Part shown: positions 15,020 through 21,012 of the stretch, in pieces | Position numbering within the stretch: the stretch's first letter is position 1 | Layout of the letters: each line of letters begins with the position of its first letter | Made by a program: the position numbers and the translations under genes | Notes under the pieces: model-generated | The model's database searches: none | Seen by the model: the letters and a program-made list of their open reading frames with translations, nothing else | Told to the model about the DNA's origin: nothing | Source of the DNA: NS-12 sp045403215 | GTDB taxonomy: Bacteria; Nitrospirota; Nitrospiria; Nitrospirales; NS-4 | Length of the DNA: 21,012 nucleotides | Reading direction: 5' to 3' | NCBI GenBank assembly: GCA_045403215.1 | Contig: JAXIOW010000169.1 | Location: 1-21,012, forward strand

Positions 15020-16180
15020 ATGCTCCGGTACCTGAACGGGGGAGAATCCCACGGGAAGGGTGTGATCGCCATCCTGGAAGGGATGCCCTCGGGCTTGCCT
15101 CTCACCGCCGACGACATCAATCGGGACCTCGCCAGACGTCAGAAAGGCTACGGCCGCGGCGGTCGCATGCGGATCGAGCAGGACCGCGTCGAGTTCCTCT
15201 CGGGCGTCCGCAAAGGGTTCACCCTCGGCACCCCCATCACGCTGCATGTCGCCAATCGGGACTGGGAGAACTGGAAAGAGATCATGGCTCCGGAGCCGGG
15301 GCCCCCGGTCACGGAAAAAGTCGTCACCTGTCCACGGCCCGGCCATGCCGATCTGGTCGGGGCCATCAAGTACAGCCATCGCGACATCCGGAACGTGCTG
15401 GAAAAGGCCAGCGCGCGGGAAACGGCAATCAGGGTGGCGGTCGGTGGCGTCGCCAAACGGCTGCTGGCCGAATTCGGGATCCAGGTGTATAGTTACACGC
15501 TGGAAATCGGCGGGGTGAGGGCGTCGCTGGCAGGCTTGCCGACGGAACAGGCGTTTCGCCAGGCGGAGGAGTCGGAAGTCCGGTGCCCCGACCCGGAAAG
15601 CTCAACCAAAATGGTCGAGCGGATCCGGGAGGCGAAGCATAAGGGAGACACGCTCGGCGGTGTCTTCGAAGTGGTCGTGACCAATCCCCCGATCGGGCTC
15701 GGGAGCTATGCCCAGTGGGATCGCCGCCTCACGGCCCGGCTGGCCATGGCGCTCATGAGCATCCAGGCCATGAAAGGGGTGGAAGTGGGGATGGGCTTCG
15801 AGGCGGCACGCCGGTTCGGTTCTGAAGTGCATGACGAGATCTTCTACGACCAGAAGACCGGGTTCATTCGCGGCTCGAACAATGCCGGGGGACTGGAAGG
15901 CGGGATCACCACCGGCCAGCCCATCGTCCTGCGGACCGCGATGAAACCGATCTCTACGCTGTATACGCCCAAGAAGAGCGTGGACATCCTGACGAAAGAG
16001 CCCCTCGAAGCCACCATCGAGCGTTCCGACATCTGCACGGTCCCGGCTGCTGGCGTGGTGGGAGAGGCGGTGGTGGCGTACGAGATGGCCGCCGCCATGG
16101 TGGAGAAGTTCGGTGGGGACACTCTCGTAGAAATGCGGCGGAACTTCGACGCCTACCAAGCGTACGTCAAGGACTTCTAA
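15020..16180 (+). CDS. aroC: Chorismate synthase
   Basis: It catalyses the last shikimate-pathway step, the 1,4-elimination of phosphate from EPSP to give chorismate, using reduced FMN. The 386-residue product starts MLRYLNGGESHGKG, including the GESHG signature with H11. Other motifs are YGRGGRMRIEQDRVEFLSGV, the HADLVGAIKYSHRDIRNVLE block with FMN- and substrate-site histidines, KASARETA, and the late RGSNNAGGLEGGITTGQPI. AAGGA at 15005-15009 is the ribosome-binding site for ATG 15020. It lies 18 bases after pilQ, with no terminator between, so read-through from the pil operon is likely. Confidence 0.97.
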   Translation: MLRYLNGGESHGKGVIAILEGMPSGLPLTADDINRDLARRQKGYGRGGRMRIEQDRVEFLSGVRKGFTLGTPITLHVANRDWENWKEIMAPEPGPPVTEKVVTCPRPGHADLVGAIKYSHRDIRNVLEKASARETAIRVAVGGVAKRLLAEFGIQVYSYTLEIGGVRASLAGLPTEQAFRQAEESEVRCPDPESSTKMVERIREAKHKGDTLGGVFEVVVTNPPIGLGSYAQWDRRLTARLAMALMSIQAMKGVEVGMGFEAARRFGSEVHDEIFYDQKTGFIRGSNNAGGLEGGITTGQPIVLRTAMKPISTLYTPKKSVDILTKEPLEATIERSDICTVPAAGVVGEAVVAYEMAAAMVEKFGGDTLVEMRRNFDAYQAYVKDF

Positions 16181-16213
16181 GCGACCATCAGTCCCTCCGA
16201 AAGCCATCGGGCA

Positions 16214-17344
16214 ATGACTACCCACCGAGACGAGACGGACTGTACGCCCGCAGTCTGTGACCGAATCCGAGTGGACTTAGGGGAACGCGGCTACGAGGTC
16301 GTGGTCCATGACGGACTGCTCGATCGTGTCGGGGAGTTCCTCGCGCCGTTTAAGCTGGGGCCCGAAACGGTCGTCGTGACGAACCCCGTGGTCAAGCAGC
16401 ATTACGGAACCCGCGTCGTCCGCAGCTTGCGAGCGGTCGGCTTGAACCCGACGGTGCTGGCTCTCCCTGACGGCGAGCGGACCAAGTCGCTCAGGTGGGT
16501 CGCGTGGGTCCTCAACGAACTCCTCCGGCGCCGCTACGAACGCAAGGCTTGGCTGGTTGCGCTGGGAGGAGGTGTGATTGGCGATTTTGCTGGGTTCGCC
16601 GCTTCGATCTATCTGAGGGGCATCCCCTTCGTGCAGGTGCCGACGACGTTGGTCGCTCAGGTGGACGCCAGCATCGGCGGCAAGACGGGCGTCAACCACC
16701 TGTTGGGGAAAAATCTGATCGGGACGTTCTTTCAGCCCAAGCTGGTTCTCATCGACCCAGGCGCTCTCCGGACGTTACCCCAGCGTGAATTCCGAGCAGG
16801 CCTGGCGGAAGTCATCAAATACGGGGTGATCGCGGACGCCGAGTTCTTCGAGTTTCTGGAACGGGACATGGACCAGATCCTCAAGCTGGAAACTGCCGCG
16901 CTTCACCGGGTCATCCGGACCTCCTGCGCCATCAAGGCCGCGGTGGTCTCAGAGGATGAACGGGAAAGCGATCGCCGGCGTATCCTCAATTTCGGGCACA
17001 CGGTCGGCCACGCCCTGGAGACCCTGGGTGGCTATCGTCGGTACAAGCATGGGGAGGCCGTCGCCATCGGCATGGTCGTCGCCGCCCGCTTGGCCGAACG
17101 CCTGGGACTGGCGGACGCCAGTGTGGGCGCGAGGATTCGCGCTCTCGTCGAGCGGACCAGGCTTCCAGCTGATCTTCCACCGCGCTCCGTGTCCGCCCTG
17201 ATCCGGGCCATGCGGCAGGACAAGAAAGTCCAGGACAGGCGGATCCACTTCGTGTTGCCGGACCGGATCGGGCACGCCGTCGTCCGTCCGGTCGAAGAGC
17301 CGGAGATCCGCCAGGTTCTGACCTCCAACCAGCCTAGCGCCTGA
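16214..17344 (+). CDS. aroB: 3-Dehydroquinate synthase
   Basis: It converts DAHP to 3-dehydroquinate with NAD+ and a divalent metal, the second step of the shikimate pathway. The 376-residue product has the NAD site ALGGGVIGDFAGF (116-128), PTTLVAQVDASIGGKTGVN (143-161) and the metal ligands E199 (GLAEVIKYG), H262 (NFGHTVGHALE) and H279 (KHGEAVAIGM). The first ~18 residues are a short polar extension. ATG 16214 has only a weak ribosome-binding site. It lies 33 bases after aroC in the same direction, so the two are likely co-transcribed. Confidence 0.96.
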   Translation: MTTHRDETDCTPAVCDRIRVDLGERGYEVVVHDGLLDRVGEFLAPFKLGPETVVVTNPVVKQHYGTRVVRSLRAVGLNPTVLALPDGERTKSLRWVAWVLNELLRRRYERKAWLVALGGGVIGDFAGFAASIYLRGIPFVQVPTTLVAQVDASIGGKTGVNHLLGKNLIGTFFQPKLVLIDPGALRTLPQREFRAGLAEVIKYGVIADAEFFEFLERDMDQILKLETAALHRVIRTSCAIKAAVVSEDERESDRRRILNFGHTVGHALETLGGYRRYKHGEAVAIGMVVAARLAERLGLADASVGARIRALVERTRLPADLPPRSVSALIRAMRQDKKVQDRRIHFVLPDRIGHAVVRPVEEPEIRQVLTSNQPSA

Positions 17345-17352
17345 TCCCTCCC

Positions 17353-17365
17353 TGTGCTATAGTCC
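17353..17365 (+). promoter_or_regulatory. Extended -10 promoter for the GAF-ANTAR gene
   Basis: TGTGCTATAGTCC holds TGCTATAGT (17355-17363), an extended -10 box, and is identical over 13 bases to the element upstream of lptC. No clear -35 box is seen. The start site should lie near 17370, leaving a leader of about 20 bases that contains GGAG (17377-17380). Confidence 0.6.
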
Positions 17366-17390
17366 CGTACCCGAACGGAGCCGCACCAGC

Positions 17391-18650
17391 ATGAAGCAGC
17401 ACGGTGAAGCCTCCATGGCCGCCCTTCAGCGGGCCCTCCGCGAGAAGACACGAGAAGCGGAAATCCTCCATAAAATCAGCGATACGGTCAGCGGCAACCT
17501 GGATCTTGATGCCGTCCTGCATGACATCGTGGACATCGCCGTCGAAGTCACGAAGGCGGATTCCTGCCTCATCTACCTGCTGAACTCGCACCGAGACGAG
17601 CTCGTGCTCAGAGCCTCCAAGAACCCCCACCCCAAGTTGATCGGCCGTATCCGGTTGAGTCTGGGTGAGGGAATCACCGGCTGGGTGGCCCAGCAAGGCC
17701 GGGCCGTGGCCATCGCCAGCAACGCCAGCGATGACCCCCGGTTCAAGTTCTTCCATAATCTGCCCGAGGACCGCCACCAGGCGTTTCTCTCCGTGCCCAT
17801 CATGGCCAAGCGGGAGGTGATCGGCGTCATCAACGTCCAGCACAAACACCCTCACCGGTATCGCGCCCATGAGGTCGCGCTCATGACCACGATGGGACGG
17901 CAAGTGGGCGGAGCCCTTGAGACCGCCAGGCTCCACGCCGAAATCACCAAGAAGGCCCGCCAAGTCGAGACCCTGTCCCAGGTCAGCGCGACGATCACGT
18001 CCGGCCGCCTGCTGGAAGAGATCCTGCACCTGCTAGTCACCATGACGGCGGAGATGATGGGCTCAACCATCTGCTCGATCATGCTGCTGGATCCGGAACG
18101 GGAGGAGTTGCGCATCGCGGCCACGCAGAGCCTGAGCGAGAGCTATCGGCGGAAGCCGAACCTCAAAGTCGGGCAAAGCATCAGCGGGCAGGCGCTCAAG
18201 GAGCGCCGGCCGATTGCGGTCCTCGATGTCACCAAGGATCCCGGCTACATGTATCCTGACCTGGCTCGCAAAGAAGGACTGTGCTCGCTCCTGTCGGTCC
18301 CGATGCTGGTGAAGGACAAACCGATCGGGGTGATCAATAGCTACACGTCGCACGAGCACTTGTTTTCGGCCGAAGAGAGCAAGGTGCTCCAAGCAGTGGC
18401 CAGCCAAGCAGCGATCGCGATCGAAAACACGACCCTGATGGAAAAATCCTTTGAAATGCAGGAGGCCCTGGAGGTGCGCAAGCTGGTGGAGCGGGCCAAG
18501 GGGCAGCTCATGCGGAGCAAGCAGATTACTGAGGAGGGGGCCTTCCGGATCATACAACGCCAGAGTATGGACACCCGGCGGTCCATGCGGGAGATCGCGG
18601 AGGCCATTCTCCTGGCAGGGGAACTCGACAAACGGGTCTCCATAAAATAG
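17391..18650 (+). CDS. GAF-GAF-ANTAR one-component RNA-binding regulator
   Basis: The 419-residue product has a short coiled N-terminus and two GAF sensor domains: about 38-180 (LHDIVDIAVEVTKADSCLIY, GEGITGWVAQQGR, SVPIMAKREVIGVINVQ) and about 205-348 (GQSISGQALKERRP, LLSVPMLVKDKPIGVINSYT). A C-terminal ANTAR domain spans about 355-412 (EVRKLVERAKGQLMRSKQIT, EEGAFRIIQRQSMDTRRSMR). ANTAR domains bind paired RNA hairpins and prevent termination; NasR, AmiR and EutV are the known models. No phosphoreceiver domain is present, so small-molecule or redox sensing by GAF, as in one-component NasR, is inferred. The ligand is unknown. The candidate RNA target begins 42 bases downstream. ATG 17415 is an alternative start. 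Confidence 0.93.
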   Translation: MKQHGEASMAALQRALREKTREAEILHKISDTVSGNLDLDAVLHDIVDIAVEVTKADSCLIYLLNSHRDELVLRASKNPHPKLIGRIRLSLGEGITGWVAQQGRAVAIASNASDDPRFKFFHNLPEDRHQAFLSVPIMAKREVIGVINVQHKHPHRYRAHEVALMTTMGRQVGGALETARLHAEITKKARQVETLSQVSATITSGRLLEEILHLLVTMTAEMMGSTICSIMLLDPEREELRIAATQSLSESYRRKPNLKVGQSISGQALKERRPIAVLDVTKDPGYMYPDLARKEGLCSLLSVPMLVKDKPIGVINSYTSHEHLFSAEESKVLQAVASQAAIAIENTTLMEKSFEMQEALEVRKLVERAKGQLMRSKQITEEGAFRIIQRQSMDTRRSMREIAEAILLAGELDKRVSIK

Positions 18651-18652
18651 CC

Positions 18653-18682
18653 TTGACAGCCCCAACAGGCTTCTGCTATAAG
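18653..18682 (+). promoter_or_regulatory. Sigma-70-like promoter of the nadE leader
   Basis: TTGACA (18653-18658) begins two bases after the GAF-ANTAR stop. TATAAG (18677-18682), preceded by TGC as an extended -10, follows after 18 bases. Transcription should start near 18689, just before the first hairpin of the leader. This gives nadE its own leader transcript separate from the upstream gene. Confidence 0.75.
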
Positions 18683-18691
18683 ACCCACCCA

Positions 18692-18725
18692 TAGCACGAC
18701 GATGTGCTAGACGACGACGGCGTCT
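18692..18725 (+). promoter_or_regulatory. Candidate ANTAR-target double hairpin, nadE leader
   Basis: Hairpin P1 is TAGCAC (18692-18697), six-base loop GACGAT (18698-18703), GTGCTA (18704-18709), fully paired. P2 can form GAC (18713-18715), six-base loop GACGGC (18716-18721), GTC (18722-18724), or alternatively a 5-bp stem AGACG/CGTCT (18709-18713 with 18721-18725) with a 7-base loop. Loop starts are 18 nt apart. Known ANTAR targets are two such hairpins with six-base loops next to a terminator. Loop position 4 is G as in those, but position 1 is G where A is usual. The P2 3' arm overlaps the terminator's 5' arm. Confidence 0.65.
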
Positions 18726-18760
18726 TTCCCCGTGAGGCCGAAGGGGACGGCGCCTTTTTT
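18719..18760 (+). terminator. Intrinsic terminator (attenuator) in the nadE leader
   Basis: The stem pairs 18719-18724 (GGCGTC) with 18749-18754 (GGCGCC, one U-G pair). After a small 2x1 internal loop it pairs 18727-18731 (TCCCC) with 18743-18747 (GGGGA), capped by an 11-base loop. TTTTTT (18755-18760) follows directly. It lies between promoter and gene. Bases 18719-18725 are also needed by hairpin P2, so the two structures exclude each other. Confidence 0.85.
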
Positions 18761-18777
18761 GTTTGTCGGACAATGAC

Positions 18778-18830
18778 GTCCTCCAGCCGTACCTTCATCA
18801 TGGGCTCCGGCTTGAGGACGCTTTCTTTTT
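18778..18830 (+). terminator. Second terminator-like hairpin upstream of nadE
   Basis: The 12-base arm 18778-18789 (GTCCTCCAGCCG) pairs with 18808-18819 (CGGCTTGAGGAC) except for one C/T mismatch, with an 18-base loop. One G and then CTTTCTTTTT (18821-18830) follow. The nadE ribosome-binding site begins 6 bases later. It could be a second attenuator or a block on ribosome loading. Confidence 0.65.
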
Positions 18831-18848
18831 GATCGTAAAGGGATAGGG

Positions 18849-20588
18849 ATGCGACTCTTACGGATCGCACTTGCTCAGGTAAACACGACCGTCGGTGACC
18901 TTGATGGCAATGCTGCTCTGGTGCTCAAAGGGCTCGAAGCGGCCCGCGAGGCGCAGGCCGATCTGGTGGTGTTTCCGGAATTGACCATCACGGGTTACCC
19001 TCCGGAAGACCTTCTGCTGCGTCCCCAGTTCATCACCGACAACCTCGCGGTGCTACAGCGGACTGTCCGAAAGGTGAAAGGGATCGCCGCCGTGATCGGC
19101 TTTGTGGATCGCCACGATGATATCTTCAACGCCGCTGCATTCGTGGCGAATGGCCGGATCGTGGCCACTCAGCACAAGAGCCACTTACCGAACTATGGGG
19201 TGTTCGATGAGAACCGCTATTTCCAGGCCGGCACGCGTTCCGTGACGGTGGTGCTCAACGGGATCACCATCGGCTTCAACATCTGCGAGGACATCTGGTT
19301 TCCCGAAGGCCCCACGCGGGCGCAATCACTCGTCGGAGACGCGGAAGTCGTCGTCAACATCAGCGCCTCGCCCTACCATCGAGGCAAACTCCGGTTCCGG
19401 GAAGAAATGCTGGCCACGCGCGCCATGGACAACCTTGTGGCGGTGGCCTACGTCAACCAGGTCGGCGGCCAGGACGAACTGGTCTTTGACGGCAACAGTC
19501 TCATCGTGGATCAGAGCGGCTGCACCGTGGCCCGAGGACGGGCGTTTGAGGAAGATCTCGTAGTGGCCGACGTCGATGCCGACGCCGTCGCGCGGACCCG
19601 TGTACACGACACGCGGCGCCGGCGCGCGCGCCGAGTGCTCGAACAGAGAGGCGTCTCGGTGGATCGAGTCGTCCTCTCCTCCCGTTACCGCCCGACGCAT
19701 CGTCGCCCTGCCCATGGGGGCCTGCCGGGTGTTCCCTCCCCGCAGGATGAAGTCTACCGGGCTCTGGTGTTGGGCATCAACGATTACGCCCGCAAAAACG
19801 GGTTCGAGAAGGTGGCATTGGGGCTGAGCGGGGGCATCGATTCGTCCTTGAGCGCAGTTCTGGCCGTGGATGCGCTGGGCGTGCGCGATGTCGTCGGCGT
19901 CTTCATGCCGTCCCCGTACTCTTCGGACGAGAGCCGCGAGGATGCGCAGACGCTGGCTCGGAACCTGGGCATCCGATTCCTGACCCTGCCGATCACGCCC
20001 ATCTTCCGGGCGTATGCCGCCGTCTTGGCGCCAGTTTTCAAGGGGCGGCAGCCGGACGTGACCGAGGAAAATCTCCAGGCCCGGATCCGCGGAAACCTCC
20101 TGATGGCGCTCTCCAACAAGTACGGGTGGCTCGTCCTGACGACCGGGAACAAGAGCGAGATGAGCGTCGGCTACACGACGTTGTACGGCGATATGGCTGG
20201 CGGGTTCGCGGCCATCAAGGACGTGCCGAAGACGCTGGTGTATGAGCTGGCCCGATGGCGAAACGCGCGGGAGGCTGATCCCGTCAGTCCCAAGCGCGTA
20301 GTCACCCGGCCGCCAACTGCCGAACTGCGACCCAACCAGACGGATCAGGATTTCCTTCCTCCCTACGAAGTGCTCGACCCCATCATGCGTGGATACGTGG
20401 AGGAAGACCAGAGCCTCGCCGACCTGGTCGCCGCCGGCTTCGATCGTCGCACGGTGGAGCACGTCGTCGCGCTCGTGGACCGCAGCGAATACAAGCGCCG
20501 TCAATCGCCGCCTGGGGTGAAGATCACGCACCGGGCGTTGGGGAAGGATCGGCGAATGCCGATCACGAACCGGTATCGGAGTCATTGA
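18849..20588 (+). CDS. nadE: Glutamine-dependent NAD+ synthetase
   Basis: This two-domain enzyme of 579 residues makes NAD+ from deamido-NAD+, ATP and glutamine. The N-terminal nitrilase-type glutaminase domain (about 1-270) has the triad E44 (VVFPELTITG), K110 (QHKSHLPNYG) and C146 (NICEDIW). The C-terminal synthetase domain (about 295-579) has the ATP-pyrophosphatase loop LGLSGGIDSS (324-333), then TGNKSEMSVGYTTLYGDMAG and, near the end, the basic KRRQSPPGVKITHRALGKDR. Between the domains is an Arg-rich linker at about 255-290. AAAGGG (18837-18842) is the ribosome-binding site. A promoter, double hairpin and terminator precede it, so transcription attenuation is likely. Confidence 0.96.
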   Translation: MRLLRIALAQVNTTVGDLDGNAALVLKGLEAAREAQADLVVFPELTITGYPPEDLLLRPQFITDNLAVLQRTVRKVKGIAAVIGFVDRHDDIFNAAAFVANGRIVATQHKSHLPNYGVFDENRYFQAGTRSVTVVLNGITIGFNICEDIWFPEGPTRAQSLVGDAEVVVNISASPYHRGKLRFREEMLATRAMDNLVAVAYVNQVGGQDELVFDGNSLIVDQSGCTVARGRAFEEDLVVADVDADAVARTRVHDTRRRRARRVLEQRGVSVDRVVLSSRYRPTHRRPAHGGLPGVPSPQDEVYRALVLGINDYARKNGFEKVALGLSGGIDSSLSAVLAVDALGVRDVVGVFMPSPYSSDESREDAQTLARNLGIRFLTLPITPIFRAYAAVLAPVFKGRQPDVTEENLQARIRGNLLMALSNKYGWLVLTTGNKSEMSVGYTTLYGDMAGGFAAIKDVPKTLVYELARWRNAREADPVSPKRVVTRPPTAELRPNQTDQDFLPPYEVLDPIMRGYVEEDQSLADLVAAGFDRRTVEHVVALVDRSEYKRRQSPPGVKITHRALGKDRRMPITNRYRSH

Positions 20589-20598
20589 ACGCAGGTTC

Positions 20599-20636
20599 CT
20601 ACACGATGATGTGTAGCGGGGGACGATGGTGTCGCC
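20599..20636 (+). promoter_or_regulatory. Second candidate ANTAR-target double hairpin
   Basis: P1' is CTACAC (20599-20604), six-base loop GATGAT (20605-20610), GTGTAG (20611-20616), a perfect 6-bp stem. P2' is GAC (20622-20624), six-base loop GATGGT (20625-20630), GTC (20631-20633), extended past one G/G mismatch by GG (20619-20620) with CC (20635-20636). Loop starts are 20 nt apart. The cores match the nadE-leader element (CAC-GAYGAT-GTG and GAC-GAYGGY-GTC), while the outer stem bases differ but still pair. No T-run terminator follows before the next gene. Confidence 0.6.
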
Positions 20637-20655
20637 GTTAACAATCAGTCAGGCA

Positions 20656-20672
20656 GGTTTGCTGAATAAACC
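20656..20672 (+). promoter_or_regulatory. Small hairpin just before the ribosome-binding site
   Basis: GGTTT (20656-20660), loop GCTGAAT, AAACC (20668-20672) abuts the ribosome-binding site AAGGAG (20673-20678). GCCGT (20634-20638) could also pair with ACGGC (20679-20683) and enclose that site; it shares bases with hairpin P2'. Both are short, and this is only a possible translational switch. Confidence 0.35.
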
Positions 20673-20689
20673 AAGGAGACGGCACAGCC

Positions 20690-21012
20690 ATGAAACAGCT
20701 CGGACGCATCATCATTCCCATCGTGTTCTTATCTTTCCTCGTGGCAGGAACGGTCTTTGCGACTCCTTCCACGACCTATTGGACGCCAGCCACCTCCGAC
20801 GTCCAGCCCTACAACGTCTGGCATATCGGGGTGGATAACTATTTTCGGCTGTCGCGCACGCAGGAAGAACAAGCCAACAGCCAATTCGATTCGTTTCCAA
20901 CCGATGTCGGCTTGACGGTCGGGGCCTTACCCTTCCAGAAGCTGAACCTGGAAGTCGGAATTGACGGGCTGTTTCCAGGCACACGCATTAACCCGGCAAT
21001 TCGGTCCATTGG
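20690..21012 (+). CDS. Exported, probably outer-membrane beta-barrel protein (3' end outside window)
   Basis: 107 residues are visible and the frame is open to the window end. A Sec signal peptide covers about 1-24 (LGRIIIPIVFLSFLVAGTVFA, cleavage before TPST). The mature part alternates polar and aromatic residues, with WHIGVDNYFRLSR, VGLTVGALPFQKLNLEVGIDGLF and similar stretches that look like antiparallel barrel strands. No specific family is recognised. AAGGAG (20673-20678) is the ribosome-binding site. It follows nadE by 101 bases containing the second double hairpin, so it may belong to the same regulon. Confidence 0.75.
   Translation, partial: MKQLGRIIIPIVFLSFLVAGTVFATPSTTYWTPATSDVQPYNVWHIGVDNYFRLSRTQEEQANSQFDSFPTDVGLTVGALPFQKLNLEVGIDGLFPGTRINPAIRSI

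Noticed and set aside
3150..18734. 13-base inverted match between the rpsM-rpsK repeat (3150-3162) and the nadE leader (18722-18734)
   Set aside because: Several 13-base matches are expected by chance in a 21-kb window, and the pairing context differs, so I do not call a shared element.
18676..18870. Minus-strand 64-codon frame across the nadE leader
   Set aside because: It has a Ser/Lys-rich translation without a domain, and the DNA is better explained by the hairpins and terminators on the plus strand.
19326..20585. Minus-strand open frame of 419 codons inside nadE
   Set aside because: It mirrors nadE codons, is rich in His/Arg/Asp as such shadows are, and has no recognisable domain or ribosome-binding site.
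20585..20616. Possible promoter with TTGAAC (20585-20590) before the second double hairpin
   Set aside because: No acceptable -10 box is found 16-18 bases downstream, so read-through from nadE is more likely.
1..21012. CRISPR arrays, tRNA or rRNA genes, insertion sequences
   Set aside because: Looked for on both strands by eye. No regularly spaced repeats, cloverleaf-like sequences, rRNA-like tracts or transposase motifs were recognised; a covariance-model scan would settle the tRNA question.

Overview
The window is 21 kb of a GC-rich Gram-negative chromosome in which every supported gene lies on the + strand. The gene set includes an LPS-export module (lptC-lptA-lptB), sigma-54, a type IV pilus assembly operon with a secretin, and a one-component ANTAR RNA-binding regulator beside a glutamine-dependent NAD synthetase. 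This looks most like a Nitrospirota (Nitrospira-type) or deep deltaproteobacterial-type genome. That placement is inferred from gene content and order, not proven by any marker seen here. No mobile element, CRISPR array, rRNA or tRNA was recognised.

Region 1 (1-5872) is the end of the spc/alpha ribosomal-protein cluster: secY (5' end outside the window), adk, map, infA, rpmJ, rpsM, rpsK, rpsD, rpoA and rplQ. It is mostly tightly packed. Two spacers are unexpectedly structured: rpsM-rpsK carries a 33-nt direct repeat and hairpins, and rpsK-rpsD carries TAACG-rich inverted repeats. A GC-rich hairpin follows rplQ.

Region 2 (5950-9330) is lptC-lptA-lptB-rpoN, probably driven by an extended -10 promoter so close to lptC that its mRNA would be almost leaderless. 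Region 3 (9502-9817) is a small MerR-like regulator behind an AT-rich consensus-like promoter. Region 4 (9845-17344) is pilM-pilN-pilO-pilP-pilQ, with 4-base overlaps at pilM/pilN, pilO/pilP (if a GTG start is used) and pilP/pilQ, followed by aroC and aroB.

Region 5 (17353-21012) is the most interesting part. A GAF-GAF-ANTAR protein with no receiver domain is followed at once by a sigma-70-like promoter, two tandem small hairpins, and an intrinsic terminator whose 5' arm overlaps the second hairpin. A further terminator-like hairpin and nadE come next. A second copy of the same two-hairpin pattern lies between nadE and a truncated gene for an exported, probably outer-membrane, protein. The two copies share the cores CAC-GAYGAT-GTG and GAC-GAYGGY-GTC, with loops 18 and 20 nt apart, while the outer stem bases differ but still pair. 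This is the layout expected of an ANTAR antitermination system, with regulator and candidate RNA targets side by side. It suggests that NAD synthesis from glutamine, and the downstream exported protein, are under RNA-level control by the GAF-ANTAR protein.
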